Shown here in pieces: positions 10,156-22,144 of a stretch of 64,000 nt of DNA. Both the position numbers and the translations under genes were made by a program. Position 1 is the first letter of the stretch. The number at the start of each line of letters is the position of its first letter. The notes below the pieces were generated by a model. It was not told the origin of the DNA. It saw only the letters and a list, made by a program, of their open reading frames with translations, and did no database searches. The stretch is from contig JAAVVG010000002.1 in the NCBI GenBank assembly GCA_012976225.1, positions 1,612,001-1,676,000 of the forward strand. The letters run 5' to 3'. This DNA is from Golubevia sp. BC0850. Lineage: Eukaryota > Basidiomycota > Exobasidiomycetes > Golubeviales > Golubeviaceae.

Positions 10156-11712
10156 TTAAGTTGTGAACTTCCTCTTAGCATCATATAGCCTGAACCTGAT
10201 TTTGAGACCCAAACTTTGGAAGTTACGTTTCACGTAGTAAAGATTCGAGAGTTCACCTTGATTCTGATTCTTGAAAGTTGAAAGGTCAGAGGTGTGATGG
10301 TTTTGATCTCCTTCATGATCGTATTGAGAATCAGCAGTGAGAGAAGTTCTAGGAGTTGGAATAGGAGAAGAATGTAAAGAAGTTGAAGCAGTAGTGAAAT
10401 TGAAATCTGAAGATGACATAATTTCTGAATCATTCGTAGTTTCATCAGTTTCTGAATTACGATTTAAATCTAAAGATCTTGAAGCTTGATTTCTATTCTC
10501 CTTTGTTGATCTTCTAACAGTACTTTCTTTGCTTCTACTTCTTTTAGAACCATGCTGAGTTTTCAATGCAGCTGGGGGAAAATATGTCTTTGACTCTTTG
10601 TCAACCCAAGTTGCTGCAGCTGCTGAAGGAGTTGGTGGAATGGTACTCAAAGTTGAAGGAATGAAATTTAAATCTAGCGTTAAACCTGAAGAAGGAGGTT
10701 GAGATGAAGAAGAGTTCCTCTTACTGAGATTTGATAGACCTAACCCTTTGACTTGATTTGGCGGAAGACTTAAAGTATTTGAGGCTTCAAAGTTCGACTC
10801 GAACGAATCAGGTTGATCTTCTGAAGGTAGAGTAGGACTAGATTCAGAACGTTTCTTTCTAATGCTTGAACCTTTTTTTCTATTCCCTGATGCTCCTCCA
10901 CTTAAAGGTGATAGTCCCCTTGAAGATCCATCCGAACTTGATCTCTTGTTTCTTTGGTTTACATTCGAGGTCGGTTTGATATGATTGAAAGGACAAGAAG
11001 AAGTTGAAGACCTTGATTGATCATCCCTGACTCTCTCGTCGAGTCCACCTAAACCTAAAGCACTTTCTAACTCCCTGTTATGCAATCTCTGATTTTCGAA
11101 GATCATTTCACTTTGTTTTTCACTTTCTTCTAATAACTGAAGTTCCTTTCTTTGTCTGTCATCTTGAAGATCCACGAACCCTGTAAATCCTCCGCCGTCT
11201 CTATTCCAATCATTCTCGGAGCTCAATGACGAGTGAGTCTTCAAAGAAGGCTTTGAAACCTTCTTGAGAGGACAAGGTTTGGAAGAAGAAGTAGTAGAAA
11301 TTGAAGCTGAAGAAGATTTCCTTAAGATTTGACAAGATTTAGGATGTGGAGATGATGGAGGTGGTTTTGAAGATCCAGACATATGAATGTGTGTAAAGGA
11401 TTGAGATGGTGAATTTGGAGTTGATGGTGGACTCAAAAATGTTTCTCTTGAGTGAGTTGATGAGTTGAGATTGGAGGAGTATTGGGATCTTGGCAACGAA
11501 GATGAGAATGGCTTGAGGTTGCCTCTGACAATTCCTCGTCCACTCAACTCGGATTCCGAGTCAGATTCTGATTCTGAATCTGAATCTGAAAAAGAAGAAG
11601 TTGGACTAAAGGTTGGATTGGAGTGAGAGTGAGAAGTATTCGGCCTGCTGCTTGCGGCTGAGTGAACCAATCCTTTGAGAGATGAGGGTCGAACGTATTG
11701 CGAGGTCTCCAT
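10156..11712 (-). CDS. Disordered Ser-rich protein, unknown function
   Basis: Single uninterrupted frame of 518 aa from ATG at 11710-11712. The N-terminus is METSQYVRPSSLKGLVHSAA, followed by an acidic Ser/Asp/Glu run (about residues 42-56, SDSDSESESDSESE). Most of the protein is Ser/Thr/Pro/Asn-rich and predicted disordered. A short charged, helix-prone segment near 180-215 (DDRQRKELQLLEESEKQSEM) could form a coiled coil. Basic patches (KKGSSIRKKRSES, KRSRSKE) look like nuclear localisation signals. The C-terminus is more ordered (NLYYVKRNFQSLGLKIRFRL). I recognise no domain. Length and codon use argue for a real gene. It is divergent from CCC2 across about 790 bp. Confidence 0.75.
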   Translation of the reverse strand: METSQYVRPSSLKGLVHSAASSRPNTSHSHSNPTFSPTSSFSDSDSESESDSESELSGRGIVRGNLKPFSSSLPRSQYSSNLNSSTHSRETFLSPPSTPNSPSQSFTHIHMSGSSKPPPSSPHPKSCQILRKSSSASISTTSSSKPCPLKKVSKPSLKTHSSLSSENDWNRDGGGFTGFVDLQDDRQRKELQLLEESEKQSEMIFENQRLHNRELESALGLGGLDERVRDDQSRSSTSSCPFNHIKPTSNVNQRNKRSSSDGSSRGLSPLSGGASGNRKKGSSIRKKRSESSPTLPSEDQPDSFESNFEASNTLSLPPNQVKGLGLSNLSKRNSSSSQPPSSGLTLDLNFIPSTLSTIPPTPSAAAATWVDKESKTYFPPAALKTQHGSKRSRSKESTVRRSTKENRNQASRSLDLNRNSETDETTNDSEIMSSSDFNFTTASTSLHSSPIPTPRTSLTADSQYDHEGDQNHHTSDLSTFKNQNQGELSNLYYVKRNFQSLGLKIRFRLYDAKRKFTT

Positions 11713-12500
11713 GATTGATCTGACTGAATAAATAGAATAAGTTAGGGTTTGTGAGGGAAAAGGGAAAAGAGGAAAGAGAGGATTGCGGGAAAAGTCAGCG
11801 GCCTTTATAAGGAGCGTGGAGCAAAGGGATTAGGGATTTGCTCTTCCGAGAGGGAGATGAAAAGGAAAGAATCGAAAGACGAGCCTTTCCCGCGTCGTCC
11901 TTTCTTGAAAATTTCTCTTCGCTTTCATTCTTGATTAAAAAAAGTTCTTGAGTGAGAAATCCGAAAGTTTGAAGGAAGATTCAACTAGGGACTAAGTCCT
12001 GTTGCCTCCAGTTCAATTTTCCAAGGCTCTTGATGCAAGAGCGCAGCCCGTGGCAATTTGAAGGCACCCTACTCACTTTTTTTTGATGGTTGGAGGTATG
12101 GAGGTGGCGAAAGATGGGAAAAGATTATCCTAAGAGCTTGGAAGGAGAAAAGAAAGAGAATTACCTAAAGAAAGAAAGGGAGATTTTTATAGGATTCGAT
12201 GAGATGACTCAGGCCATCAGGACTCGGTCGTAAGGTTCCATATCCATTGGAAACCCGTTCCCGCATGGAGACATGGAGCTCAAGAACGGTCAGCTACTGC
12301 GTAATCGGCAATCATGAAAGGACTGCGGAACCGGGGTCTGTGATGGCTGTGTCGTGGTGGCTTGAAGCTTCAAAGCTTCAAGCTGGTGGACGTTTGGACG
12401 CTGGGAAGTTGCTCTTGTCCTCTTTACAGTACACCAACAAACCGACTCATACTGCGACTCTTTTATCGGACAACATCCATTTCATACCATTCCATTGCAG
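11713..12500. other. Divergent promoter region before CCC2
   Basis: 788 bp shared by the 10156-11712 gene (left) and CCC2 (right). I see no coding sequence. The CCC2 ATG at 12501 immediately follows tccattgcag, a good 3' splice site, so an intron in the 5' leader is likely. Confidence 0.5.
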
Positions 12501-15500
12501 ATGGAGAAGCATCCTCTGGAAGCGCAGAATGCCAAATATCAAGACAGCGAAGTAGAAGATGGAGACAAAGAGAAGTTAGTTGGATCAGTGCAAGGTGAAG
12601 GAGAAGGTAGCACAAACACTCCGAGCACCTCTACCACCTTCAGAATTGGTGGAATGACTTGTGGTGCATGCGTGGAGGTGAGTAGATAGTAGTAGAGTGT
12701 AGATGGCCAGGGAATGCAGAAGAGAGTAGAGAGGGAGAGAGATAGGATAGGTTGCTTCAACATCAAACGGAGATAGAGAGATCTAATCAGGAATCTACTT
12801 TTCATCTCCTTCTTCCTCTCCTCCTCTTCTACAGACGATAGAGAAAATGCTCAGACAACAACATGGAATACACTCAGTCTCTGTAGCCTTGTTAGCAGAG
12901 AAGGCAGTCGTCCAATACGATCCCTCAAGATGGACACCCTCTCAATTAGCGGAAGAGATCGATGACATCGGTTTCGAAGCAGAAGAGATCGTAGAAGCGA
13001 AACAAGATGAGGTCATTCTGACAATCTATGGAATGACTTGTGCTTCCTGCTCCTCAACCATAGAGAAGGAATTCAATTCTACTGATGGAATCATCTCCAT
13101 CTCAATCTCCCTAGCCACAGAGAAAGCAAAGATCCATTACGAGAAATCCAAATTGGGGTTAAGAGATTTGATAGAGAAAGTCGAAGAATTAGGATTCGAA
13201 GCTACGATCTCAGATGAAAGTGATAAGACTCAATTGAATAGTTTAGGTAGAGTGAAAGAAGTCGCCGAATGGAGACATGCCTTTTTCTTTTCTTTAGGTT
13301 TCGCAATCCCTGTCTTCTTGATCTCTATGGTTTTTATGAAGGTTCCATTCATGAGACTTATCTTAAATTTTCAACCCATTCAAGGTTTATTTCTTTCAGA
13401 TCTATCTTGTTTGATTTTGACCATTCCAGTTCAATTTGGGATTGGGAAAAGGTTTTATGTTACGAGTTATAAATCTTTGAGACATGGGAGTGCAACTATG
13501 GATGTTCTGGTGGTGATGGGAACTACGGCTTCTTTCGTTTACTCAACTGGTTCAATGATTGGAGCTTTGATTTGTTCAGATTCTACCTGTGCAAAACCTT
13601 CTACTTTCTTCGATACTTCAACTATGTTAATCACCTTTGTTTCCTTTGGTAGATATTTAGAGAACGCTGCAAAAGGGAAAACTTCAGAAGCTTTATCTAG
13701 ATTAATCGGTCTAACTCCTTCCTCTGCTACCATTTATACTGATGGTGCTGAAATGAAATTGGAAAAGAAGATCCCTTCAGAATTGATTCAGTTCGGTGAT
13801 TATGTCAAAGTGTTACCTGGAGATAAGATCGCTGCTGATGGAGTTGTGGTTAGAGGAGAAAGCAACGTCGACGAATCAATGGTCACTGGAGAGAGCATGC
13901 CAGTTCAAAAAGTCATTGGAGCTTCGGTAGTGGGAGGAACAGTAAATGGAAATGGATCTTTCGACTTCAAAGTTCTCAGAGCTGGAAAGGATACCTCTCT
14001 GTCTCAAATCGTCAGACTGGTGGAAGATGCTCAAACTTCAAAGGCTCCAATTCAAGGATTCGCAGACAAGGCAGCTGGAATCTTCGTTCCTTGCGTTTTA
14101 GGTTTAGGTCTCTTAACCTTCATCGCTTGGATGGTCATCGCTCATCTACTCTCCTCAGATCTTCTTCCGGATGCTTTCCAACAAGCTGGTGCAACCAAAC
14201 TCATGGTCTGTCTCAAGCTCTGCATCTCGGTCGTAGTCGTAGCATGTCCTTGTGCTCTAGGTCTCAGTACTCCGACAGCCGTCATGGTGGGAACTGGAGT
14301 TGGAGCTCAGAACGGAATCCTGATCAAAGGTGGTGGACCTCTAGAAGCAAGTTACTCGATCAAGAAGATCATGTTCGACAAAACTGGAACTCTTACTATC
14401 GGGAAACTATCAGTCGCTGGAATGATCTGGAAGAGTGGAGACATTCGAGAGGGATCTTCTAGTGATCAAGTCATTGGAGGACAGGATTCAGAAAAGCAAG
14501 TTGTTGCCGGACTCACTAGGAAGGAAGTTCTGAAAGTCATCGGTGCTTCGGAAGGCAGAAGTGAACATCCTCTGGCTAGAGCGGTCGCTACCTACGTCTC
14601 AACTTCTCTTGGCCAGCCAACGGACTCCATCAACTCTCAGGCGCTGGTCTCCAATTTCGAATCTATTCCTGGACAAGGAGTGACTTGCAGAGTCACTCTG
14701 ACTTCTTCGACCTCGACTCCAGACGTTCTCTCCATTTCAGCTCCATCGACTCCTTCAACTTCTCATCTTGTCAAGGTCGGAAACTACTCTCACATTTCGA
14801 AAGGCTGGTCTTCTGGGTGGGATCTACCGACTCCTCTCGCTTCGTTCAAGAGAACGGAGGAATCCTCTGCTCATACAGTCGTCTACGTCTCAATAGATGG
14901 ATCTCTAGCTTGCATGCTTTCCCTAGCAGACAACATCAAACCTGAAGCAAGACAATGCATCGACGCTCTCAGAGGAATGGGAATCTCTTGCGGGATAGTC
15001 ACTGGGGATACCGAAGCGACGGCTTTGGCAGTAGCTCGAGCTCTAGGAATCAATGAAGAGGACGTTCACGCCGGAATGTCACCCAATGGGAAACGAAGCA
15101 TCATAGCTGGAATGAGGGAAAGTGCCATCTCTGAATCCAATCAGGACTCAAGATCGGGCTCAACTCTCTCTAAACTTTCAAACTTCCTAGGGATCAACCC
15201 TTCAAGAGCTGGAATTGGAATGGTCGGAGATGGAATCAACGATGCACCTTCTCTAGCTTCTGCAGATGTTGGAATCGCTCTTTGTTCAGGTGCAGACGTA
15301 GCAATGGAAGCTGCTTCAGTAGTTTTAATGAGAACTGATCTATTAGACGTTCCTTCTGCATTGCATTTAGCTAGGAGAATCTTCTTTCAAATCAAATTAA
15401 ACTTCGTTTGGGCTACCATGTATAACGTTGTTGGAATTCCTTTAGCTATGGGATTTTTCTTACCTTGGGGTTGGCATTTACATCCAATGGCTGCTGGCGC

Positions 15501-15807
15501 TGCTATGGCTTGCAGTTCAGTCTCCGTAGTCTTAAGTTCCTTAACTCTTAGATGGTGGAAAAGACCTAAGAAATTTCAATGGATATCTTCTAGTCCTTAC
15601 GAGCCTTCATTCTCAAACTCTGGTCCTTCTCCTAGAAGATCTAGATTCGATTTCTCTTCAACTTTGGATCAGGGTTCAAGTTCTCAGGGATTGGTTTCTG
15701 TCATCATGGCTTTCAAGGATCGTTTGGTTAATAGATTACCTTTTGGAAATGCTGCTAGACCTAGTGTTCAAGATGGTTACGCTCCAGTCAACATGGAAAT
15801 GGCTTAG
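12501..15807 (+). CDS. CCC2: Copper-exporting P1B-type ATPase (Ccc2/ATP7 family)
   Basis: Two exons, 12501-12677 and 12835-15807; 1049 aa. The intron interrupts the first heavy-metal domain just after GGMTCGACVE, phase 0. Two HMA copper-binding motifs: MTCGAC (52-57) and MTCASC (126-131). Actuator TGES at 410-413. The membrane copper-site motif CPC is at 530-532, in VVVACPCALGLSTPTAV. The phosphorylated Asp is in DKTGT (574-578), the P1B-specific SEHP is at 635-638, and the hinge GDGINDAP is at 857-864. Known role: pumps Cu(I) into the trans-Golgi lumen to load multicopper oxidases such as Fet3. The tail ends with a Ser/Pro-rich extension after the last membrane pair. All catalytic residues are present, so it should be active. 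Confidence 0.96.
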
Positions 15808-16381
15808 AGTTGAAGCTGGTCCCTCTCTCTTTCCAAATAGAAGAAGTAAATACCGACTCATAGATTCCTTCTTCATTCTTCTTCCCCCTGGACAATCTCT
15901 CTCTTTCGATCTTGCTCCATCTTTTCAAAGTCTCCTCGTCTCGCTCCTTCTCTGTTCTCATCTCATGTAATACCATCTCAATAAACAACAACTTCGTTAC
16001 TCACTTGAAACTAAGACCTTCATTCTCCCAAAAAATATCGTCACATCGAAACACAATTTGGCTGGTTCCCTACGTCGTTCTGTCCTTTCAGACATATGCT
16101 TCGATTTTTGGTCGCCAGTGTTACTTTGGAGGTGCAACGAGTCTTCGAGAGCTTTCTTCTGATGCTGAGGCGGGGAACATTTTCTTTGTGTGACGGAGAC
16201 TTGAAAGAATTCTGATTTGGGTCTCGAAAACGAACTTGGACGTGAATTGGCAAGCGACAGGACATTAGGAAATTTCAGAAAGTGATTTACAAGAAGAAGG
16301 ATGTCGGTTTCAAATGTAGCAGTCGGGTATTTACATGTTTGTTTCGTTTCTATGATTAGTGAGAGAAAGCAGGAGGACAGA
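15808..16381. other. Convergent 3' region
   Basis: 574 bp between the CCC2 stop and the alpha/beta hydrolase stop. It carries pyrimidine-rich 3' UTR-like sequence and no gene that I can support. Confidence 0.55.
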
Positions 16382-19300
16382 TCAGGTTTCAATCGCTGGC
16401 TTTTTTTCTCCTTTCGCTCTCTTCTCCGCCTCTTCTTCCAAGTTCCCCTCTCCATCCGACTCGACTTCTACGTCATGATCAGAATCTGCTTCAGGTTCTT
16501 CATCTTGGATTTCTTCCTTTTCTTGGTCTTGACCTTTTGCAGAAGAAGAAGATTTGGGAGCAGCGGGCCCACGTTGAACTCTGCGATCTCCATGTCCACT
16601 TGCTCTCTTCTTGGCTGAATGAGCTTGATTGGATACTTTGTTAGAAGATCGTTTGTAGAAGTAAGACATGGCATCTGGAGAAAGCAAGGAGGTTTGAGTG
16701 AAAAGAGGGAAGATCAGTACAGTGGATCGGCACAAACGACGTCAACTACTCTCGTGGCATGACCAATTCTTTCTATGGATCTGATCTCAATGCCACTCAA
16801 AGGATTCTACTCACCGTTGAAACCTCTAAGTCCGTACTTCGCACCAGGAGCACCTTTCTCGATCTGTCTCTCGGCAGCACTTTGAGCAGGAGCTCCCTTC
16901 AGATCTTGCAGATCTGCTTGCTTTCCGCCATTATACTCGGTAGCCTTTATGTGAAGAGAGGTTCGTAGAAGAGCGATTGCATCTTCAGTATCTCTCCTTC
17001 CAGCAATTGCACTTGGAGGTGGAGTTTCATCTTGAAGATCGGTTGGACCGTAGATAGGCATGTCTTCCCAATTGGATTCCATCCCTCTTTTTCCTTCCGG
17101 ACGGACGACTCCCTTGCCGCCAGAGGAGCGATTGGGGTCGAAGAGACCCTTCTCTGCAGCTTTCTGTAAGATACGTCGAGCTTTCTCTTCGTTCTTGGCT
17201 CTACGCTTTTCTACTCTTTGAGCTTCCTTCTTGAATTTCTTGTCCATGAGACTTTGACCTTCCATGTAACGAAGACAAGGACCTTCTTTGATCTTCCCAA
17301 TCTCGTCGATTGGCATTTGAAGAGCTGGAATTTGATCTTCAGATTCTAGCGGTCTGACCTGTCCGTTGATGTTGACTCTTTCTCTGGAAGAAGACGAAGA
17401 GATTAGATTAGACATCAAATTGAGAGCTCTGGAAGGGAGTTGGAAGTGGAAGTGTACTTACCTGATCATGTGGTGGGTGAAGGCAGGCCTCATGAGGGGT
17501 ACCTGACCAGTGTAATCATTTGCAATCCCGGTAGTAGCTTTTCTCTTCTTCTCAGCTTTGAGAGACTGCTTCCTAGCTCTAGAAGCGACCTTGTCCAGAG
17601 AGGAGAACCCAGATACAGATTGTTCAGGAGAGATTGGAGATTCTACGAACCCACTTCCAGCCCTAGCTTTCTGAGGAGAGTCCACGATGTTGTCGGTGAA
17701 CTGATTGCTGACTTGGGTTTGAAGTTTCGGCAAGCCACTCGTAGGACTAGATCCACTAGAAGCGTTCGATTTGGAAGCGATTAGAAGGCCATTTTCGGGA
17801 TTGACATTGACGTTCGAAGAATTCTGGTTGCTGTTGTAAGGCGAAGTCGAGAGTCTCGAATTGCTAGAGGCGAGAGCGGCAGAGCTTAAAGTGGAGCCGC
17901 TGCTGTTCTGATGAGAGTAGCCGACTCCTTCCTCTGCAGAAGGAGGGAAAGGATCGGTCTCTCTAGTTTCCGCTCCAGTGACGTGCTTGACGAAAGAAGC
18001 CACTGCTCTGTAAGCGTACTTGGCTGAGGTTGTAAAAGCGAAGAGAGTCAAGACTGAAGGGGAAAGGGAGACCAGGGATAACTCAGAACTAGGGTGGAGA
18101 TGAGTTCGAATCAAAGGACATTCGCAAATCTTCGAGATAGCTCACCATGACATTGATCATCGAAGACTTGAAGATGGACCTTGGTTGGCTTGTGGTTGAA
18201 AGCCTCAGCGTCATCTCGTGTTCTCTTGGAGGCGGCGAGAAGTCTATCGTTGAGAGGATACTTTTCCGGATGAGCAGCACGATGAGCGAGGTACAAGATC
18301 TCATCTCTGAGTACTTCTCCATCTCCACAAAGGATGTAGAGAGGTGGAAGCCCTCCTAAAGATCCGTGAAGAACCGGGGAGCAGAGAGGATGCGTCAATT
18401 GAGAATTAGCGGCGTAAAGTTGGATTTGATCTATGAAGGACGAGAGAGAAGAGGGAGAAGACAAAAAACAGGGGGAGAAGTGAGAGTTGAGAGTGAAAAG
18501 AGTCAGAGGGTCGGAGACTCGAAGAGAGATAGCTCCCATTCGCCCCGGTAGATTCACTCACTCTTAAGCTCAACAAAGCCAGAAGGAGCGGAAGAGACAG
18601 GTACTTTGACTGGCTCCGATCGAAGACGAGAAGGTAAAGCAGGGATGTTGTCGGAGGCGGTTGCTTGTGACCTTCCCTTACTTTTCCCTGCCTTCTTTCC
18701 ACTTGAGTGAACCTCTGCAGCTGCAGCTCCTTCCTTCGAGCTTTGAGAACTCTCTCTATCATCGACTCCTTGAGCGACTTTCAGAGATGGCTCGTTGGAG
18801 CTCTTTGGATCTCCAGAAGCGTCTGAACGTGGATCGTCTGGACTCTCATTGGAAGAGACAGCTGGCACAGGCCAAAGAGTTGAAGGTTTGTGGATGAACC
18901 CATATCTCGGGATGATGTCGGTCTCAGTGTTCGTCATGACCGAATCTGGTGATGTGGGGTGTAGAAGAAGGCGGGTCAGTATTGTTGATCCTGGATCGCT
19001 ATTTCTTTCTCGACGCCCCCCAAAAAAACGAGTCTCTGAAGAGTCAGAAGGGAGCAGAAGAAGCCAGATTAAACCAAGCAAAAGGACTCACCAAAGGAAT
19101 GCGTCATGTCAGACCATGGCGAGATTAGCACCGCACCTGGTTTAGCGCAAGATGAAAGGGGAGAAGAAAAGGGAAAAAGGAAGAAAGAGAGAAGGAGGAG
19201 GAGGAGGAGGGGAGAGAGAGAAAAAGGAGGAGGGCAGGAAGGGGAGGAAGAAAAAAAGAAGCTTAGAAAGCAAGAAGAAAGGGGAAAAAAGAAGGAAGCA

Positions 19301-21274
19301 GAGAGCGCACCTGCTGGCATCTCCATCTTGAGATCTCGTAGAATAGACAACATAGCCAAGGCGATGCCCCCTCCGGCAGAGTCCCCTGATAGATCGAGGT
19401 AGAAAGAAAGATGAAGTAGTGAGCGAAAGCTCAAGGTTTAGAGAGGAACGACGGAACGAGGAACCTAGAAAAACAAACGGATAGGGCTCGATCGAAAGGA
19501 GTGACTCACCTGCGACGACTATGTTCTTTGGATCGACAGCTTTGTGAGGTGCTCCGGGAGGAGGATCTGTGAGATAGAGATAACCCGCTAGACAATCTTG
19601 AAGGGCAGCTGGCCAGCAATAGTTTGGAGACTGCGAAGATTCAAGAGAATCAAAGGAAATACGTCAAAAGCCGCAGCTTGCAAGATCCCTATCGGCTGAG
19701 AGGTCTCACCTTTCTGTAATTTGGCGCAAACACTCTTCCTCCAAACTTGCGAGCGAACCTGATTAGTTGATATCGATGAGTGTTGATGGAACCAAAGTAG
19801 TAACCTCCTCCGTGAGTGTAATACTATTAAGAAAAGAGAAGAACAGAAAGAGATAGAAGTTAGGTGTGATCGAAATGGAAAAGGGAAGGGAGATGAAGAT
19901 TTCACATCTAGGCAAGACTTACCATCACTCTCTTCAACCTATCGAATTCTTCAATATTCTCTCTATCATCTTGACCACCTGGAGCGTCTCTGTTTTGCTC
20001 TTCTTCTTCCCAATCTTCATCTTCGTCTTCTTGACCCTCTGCCTTCGACATTCCTTCTTTCTTCTCTTCTCTCTTCTTCATGAACTTGTCCTTCTTCTTC
20101 ATGAGATAGTTCTTGTCGTGTGGCCTTTCATGTCTTTTGTCAATCTTGGTCTTCATCTTCTTCTTCTTAGAATCGTCTTTCGATGGACCGGATTGACTAC
20201 CTTCTTCCCTTGCTTCCTTTTCTTCCTTCTCCTTTTCGTGTCTCTTAGCTTTCTTCCAATCACTGGCTTGAGCAATCCACTCGGCTTGTACTCCGTTTAG
20301 ACCACGTACCTCTGTTGACGTTTCAGAAGGATTCGGAAGAGATGTCAGATCGAAGAAGTCGAGAAAGCCAGAAGCTGGAGACAGGAGAATGACACTCACG
20401 CCACCATTTGGATCCTCCTACCACGTTCTTGAGTTCGTTTTCTCCAAAGTATTCTATGAGAAGCTCAGCAGCTTGATTGCAGCTCGAAATCGGTATCATG
20501 CAGCTCACGACTTGAGCCCAGGGTGGAGATGGCACAGAGGTGTTCGTAAAGGCTTGAATCGCTTCCACTGTATCATGAGTTGCTACCTGGATGAACTTCT
20601 TGACAATGTGGAAAGCTCTGACAGATCAAAGTGTACCAGGAGAGATGAGAAACCCAAGGGAAGATAGGAGAGCAGGACGTCAGTGTTCAATACTCTGTCT
20701 CTCTCTCTTTGATAGCAGAGCCTCTAGGATGAAAGTTTGAGTTCTTGAAAGCTTCAACATAGCTCTTCCAATGACCCCACACTCCTGGCTATGATTCCGA
20801 TTGAGATAAGCTCGGAGCTCATTTCCACAACATGTCTGTCCCTTCCGCCCCTCTCTACCCTTTCCACGCTCTCGATCTTAGATCAGATAGTCATAATCGA
20901 AAGTCACAGTATGAAATACACTGGATTGACTCAGAGCCAGACCATCTCTGCCCGAAGCTCTTGTCCTACCTCCTTCTCCACTCCATTTCGGAATCATCAC
21001 TCACTGGTCGAAGAGGAGCTCATCTGTAGCCTCAGTGGCAGGCTCATTCTTTGCTGCCCTTTTAGCTGCAGCATAATAGTGGGCAAAGAACCTCTGGAGG
21101 AGTGGTTGATTGGTGAATGTGGAAAGAGTGATTAGTTATGAATTTTGACCAGAATGAGGAATGGATCTTCCCTGTCTGTGAGTCTGCGAGTCTCTCTCTC
21201 TCTCTTCTCTCTTCTCTCACCTTGACGACTGTTGGAGCAATCTGAGCTCCAAGAGCAGCTGTATGAATCGTCAT
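16382..21274 (-). CDS. Alpha/beta hydrolase (hormone-sensitive-lipase type) with long C-terminal tail
   Basis: Thirteen minus-strand exons: 21221-21274, 21005-21093, 20400-20617, 19923-20311, 19710-19823, 19510-19630, 19311-19385, 19092-19136, 18562-18945, 18146-18430, 17462-18053, 16815-17383, 16382-16674; 1075 aa. All phases close. Start MTIHTAALGAQIAP. Catalytic parts: oxyanion HGGG at 254-257 (YYTHGGGYYFGS), nucleophile in GDSAGGG with Ser331, acid region CGDGEVLRDE (about 531-540; Asp533 or Glu535), and His591 in DDQCH. This is the HSL/arylacetamide-deacetylase arrangement: hydrolysis of short or steryl esters or neutral lipids. A K/E-rich insert (about 130-240) precedes HGGG, and another disordered insert lies at about 390-495. 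About 480 residues follow the catalytic His, including LYSxxE-type basic helices (KRRAKNEEKARRIL) and an acidic end. Confidence 0.88.
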
Positions 21275-22144
21275 TCAGCTGTTTGTAGGAGACGTGGGGG
21301 AAGAGCTTCGACTGAAGATTGTTCAAAGTCGGGACTCGGTGGGAAATGCTCTGCAACTTCACAGCTTCTGAATCGGAGAAGCTTCTTCCCAAACAATCTC
21401 AATCATTTTTGACTCTTCCTCTTACCTTTCTTTAATCACCTCAAAACATCTTCAAACGTCTCCTGAAACCATCTTCAAGCCATCAATCATCAAAAAGATA
21501 GACAGGTGAGTGAGAGCTGGAAGCTGCGCCTGAGGTGAGAAAGAACAATGCTATAGCCACTCACTCTAAAGGCGGCTTGCGCTCCACGAAGAGAGGGTAG
21601 AAGCAGAGAAAGGGGAATGGTCGATCTACCCAGTGAAATGAAGGGAAGGGGAGAGAGCGTGTAGAGACTTCCTTTTCCAACCGCCGGTGGATCAGCTTTT
21701 TTCTGCAAGCGAGGAAGAAGAGCAAGAGCAGGAGGGCAGAGAGAACACTTCACTAAAGCTTGTCTGAGGTGATCTCTACAGATCATGATGGACCTATGAA
21801 GGAAGCTGTTACGTTGGGGGAGAGCAAGAAAGAGTGATTAGAAGGGTAGTCCTGACCTCCTCTTTCATCTCTTTCAACAATCTAGATAGGCAATCTTCCA
21901 TCCTTCAATCTTCTCTCTTTTGAGAAGGGAATCCATCTTTCAAACATCAAAATCTCCATCTAAAGAAGCCCGTCGATCCAAGTGCAGCGCCTCCTAGACC
22001 TCTCCGCTTTTCACTCTTTGGAAATCCAAGGTCAAACCCTCAACCAGTCGATCCTCTCCCTGAATCACTTCCCTTTCAAGGGAAATCATCAGATTGGAGT
22101 CAAATCACTTCGAGTCGGCTTTCAGTAGCCACTCCTCTTCTGGA
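21275..22144. other. Divergent promoter region
   Basis: 870 bp between the minus-strand hydrolase start and the plus-strand Q/S-rich gene. A minus-strand open frame at 21490-21786 ends with an AAG|GTGAGTGG-like donor but shows no recognisable sequence. I treat it as non-coding or as a possible 5' UTR exon of the hydrolase gene. Confidence 0.45.
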
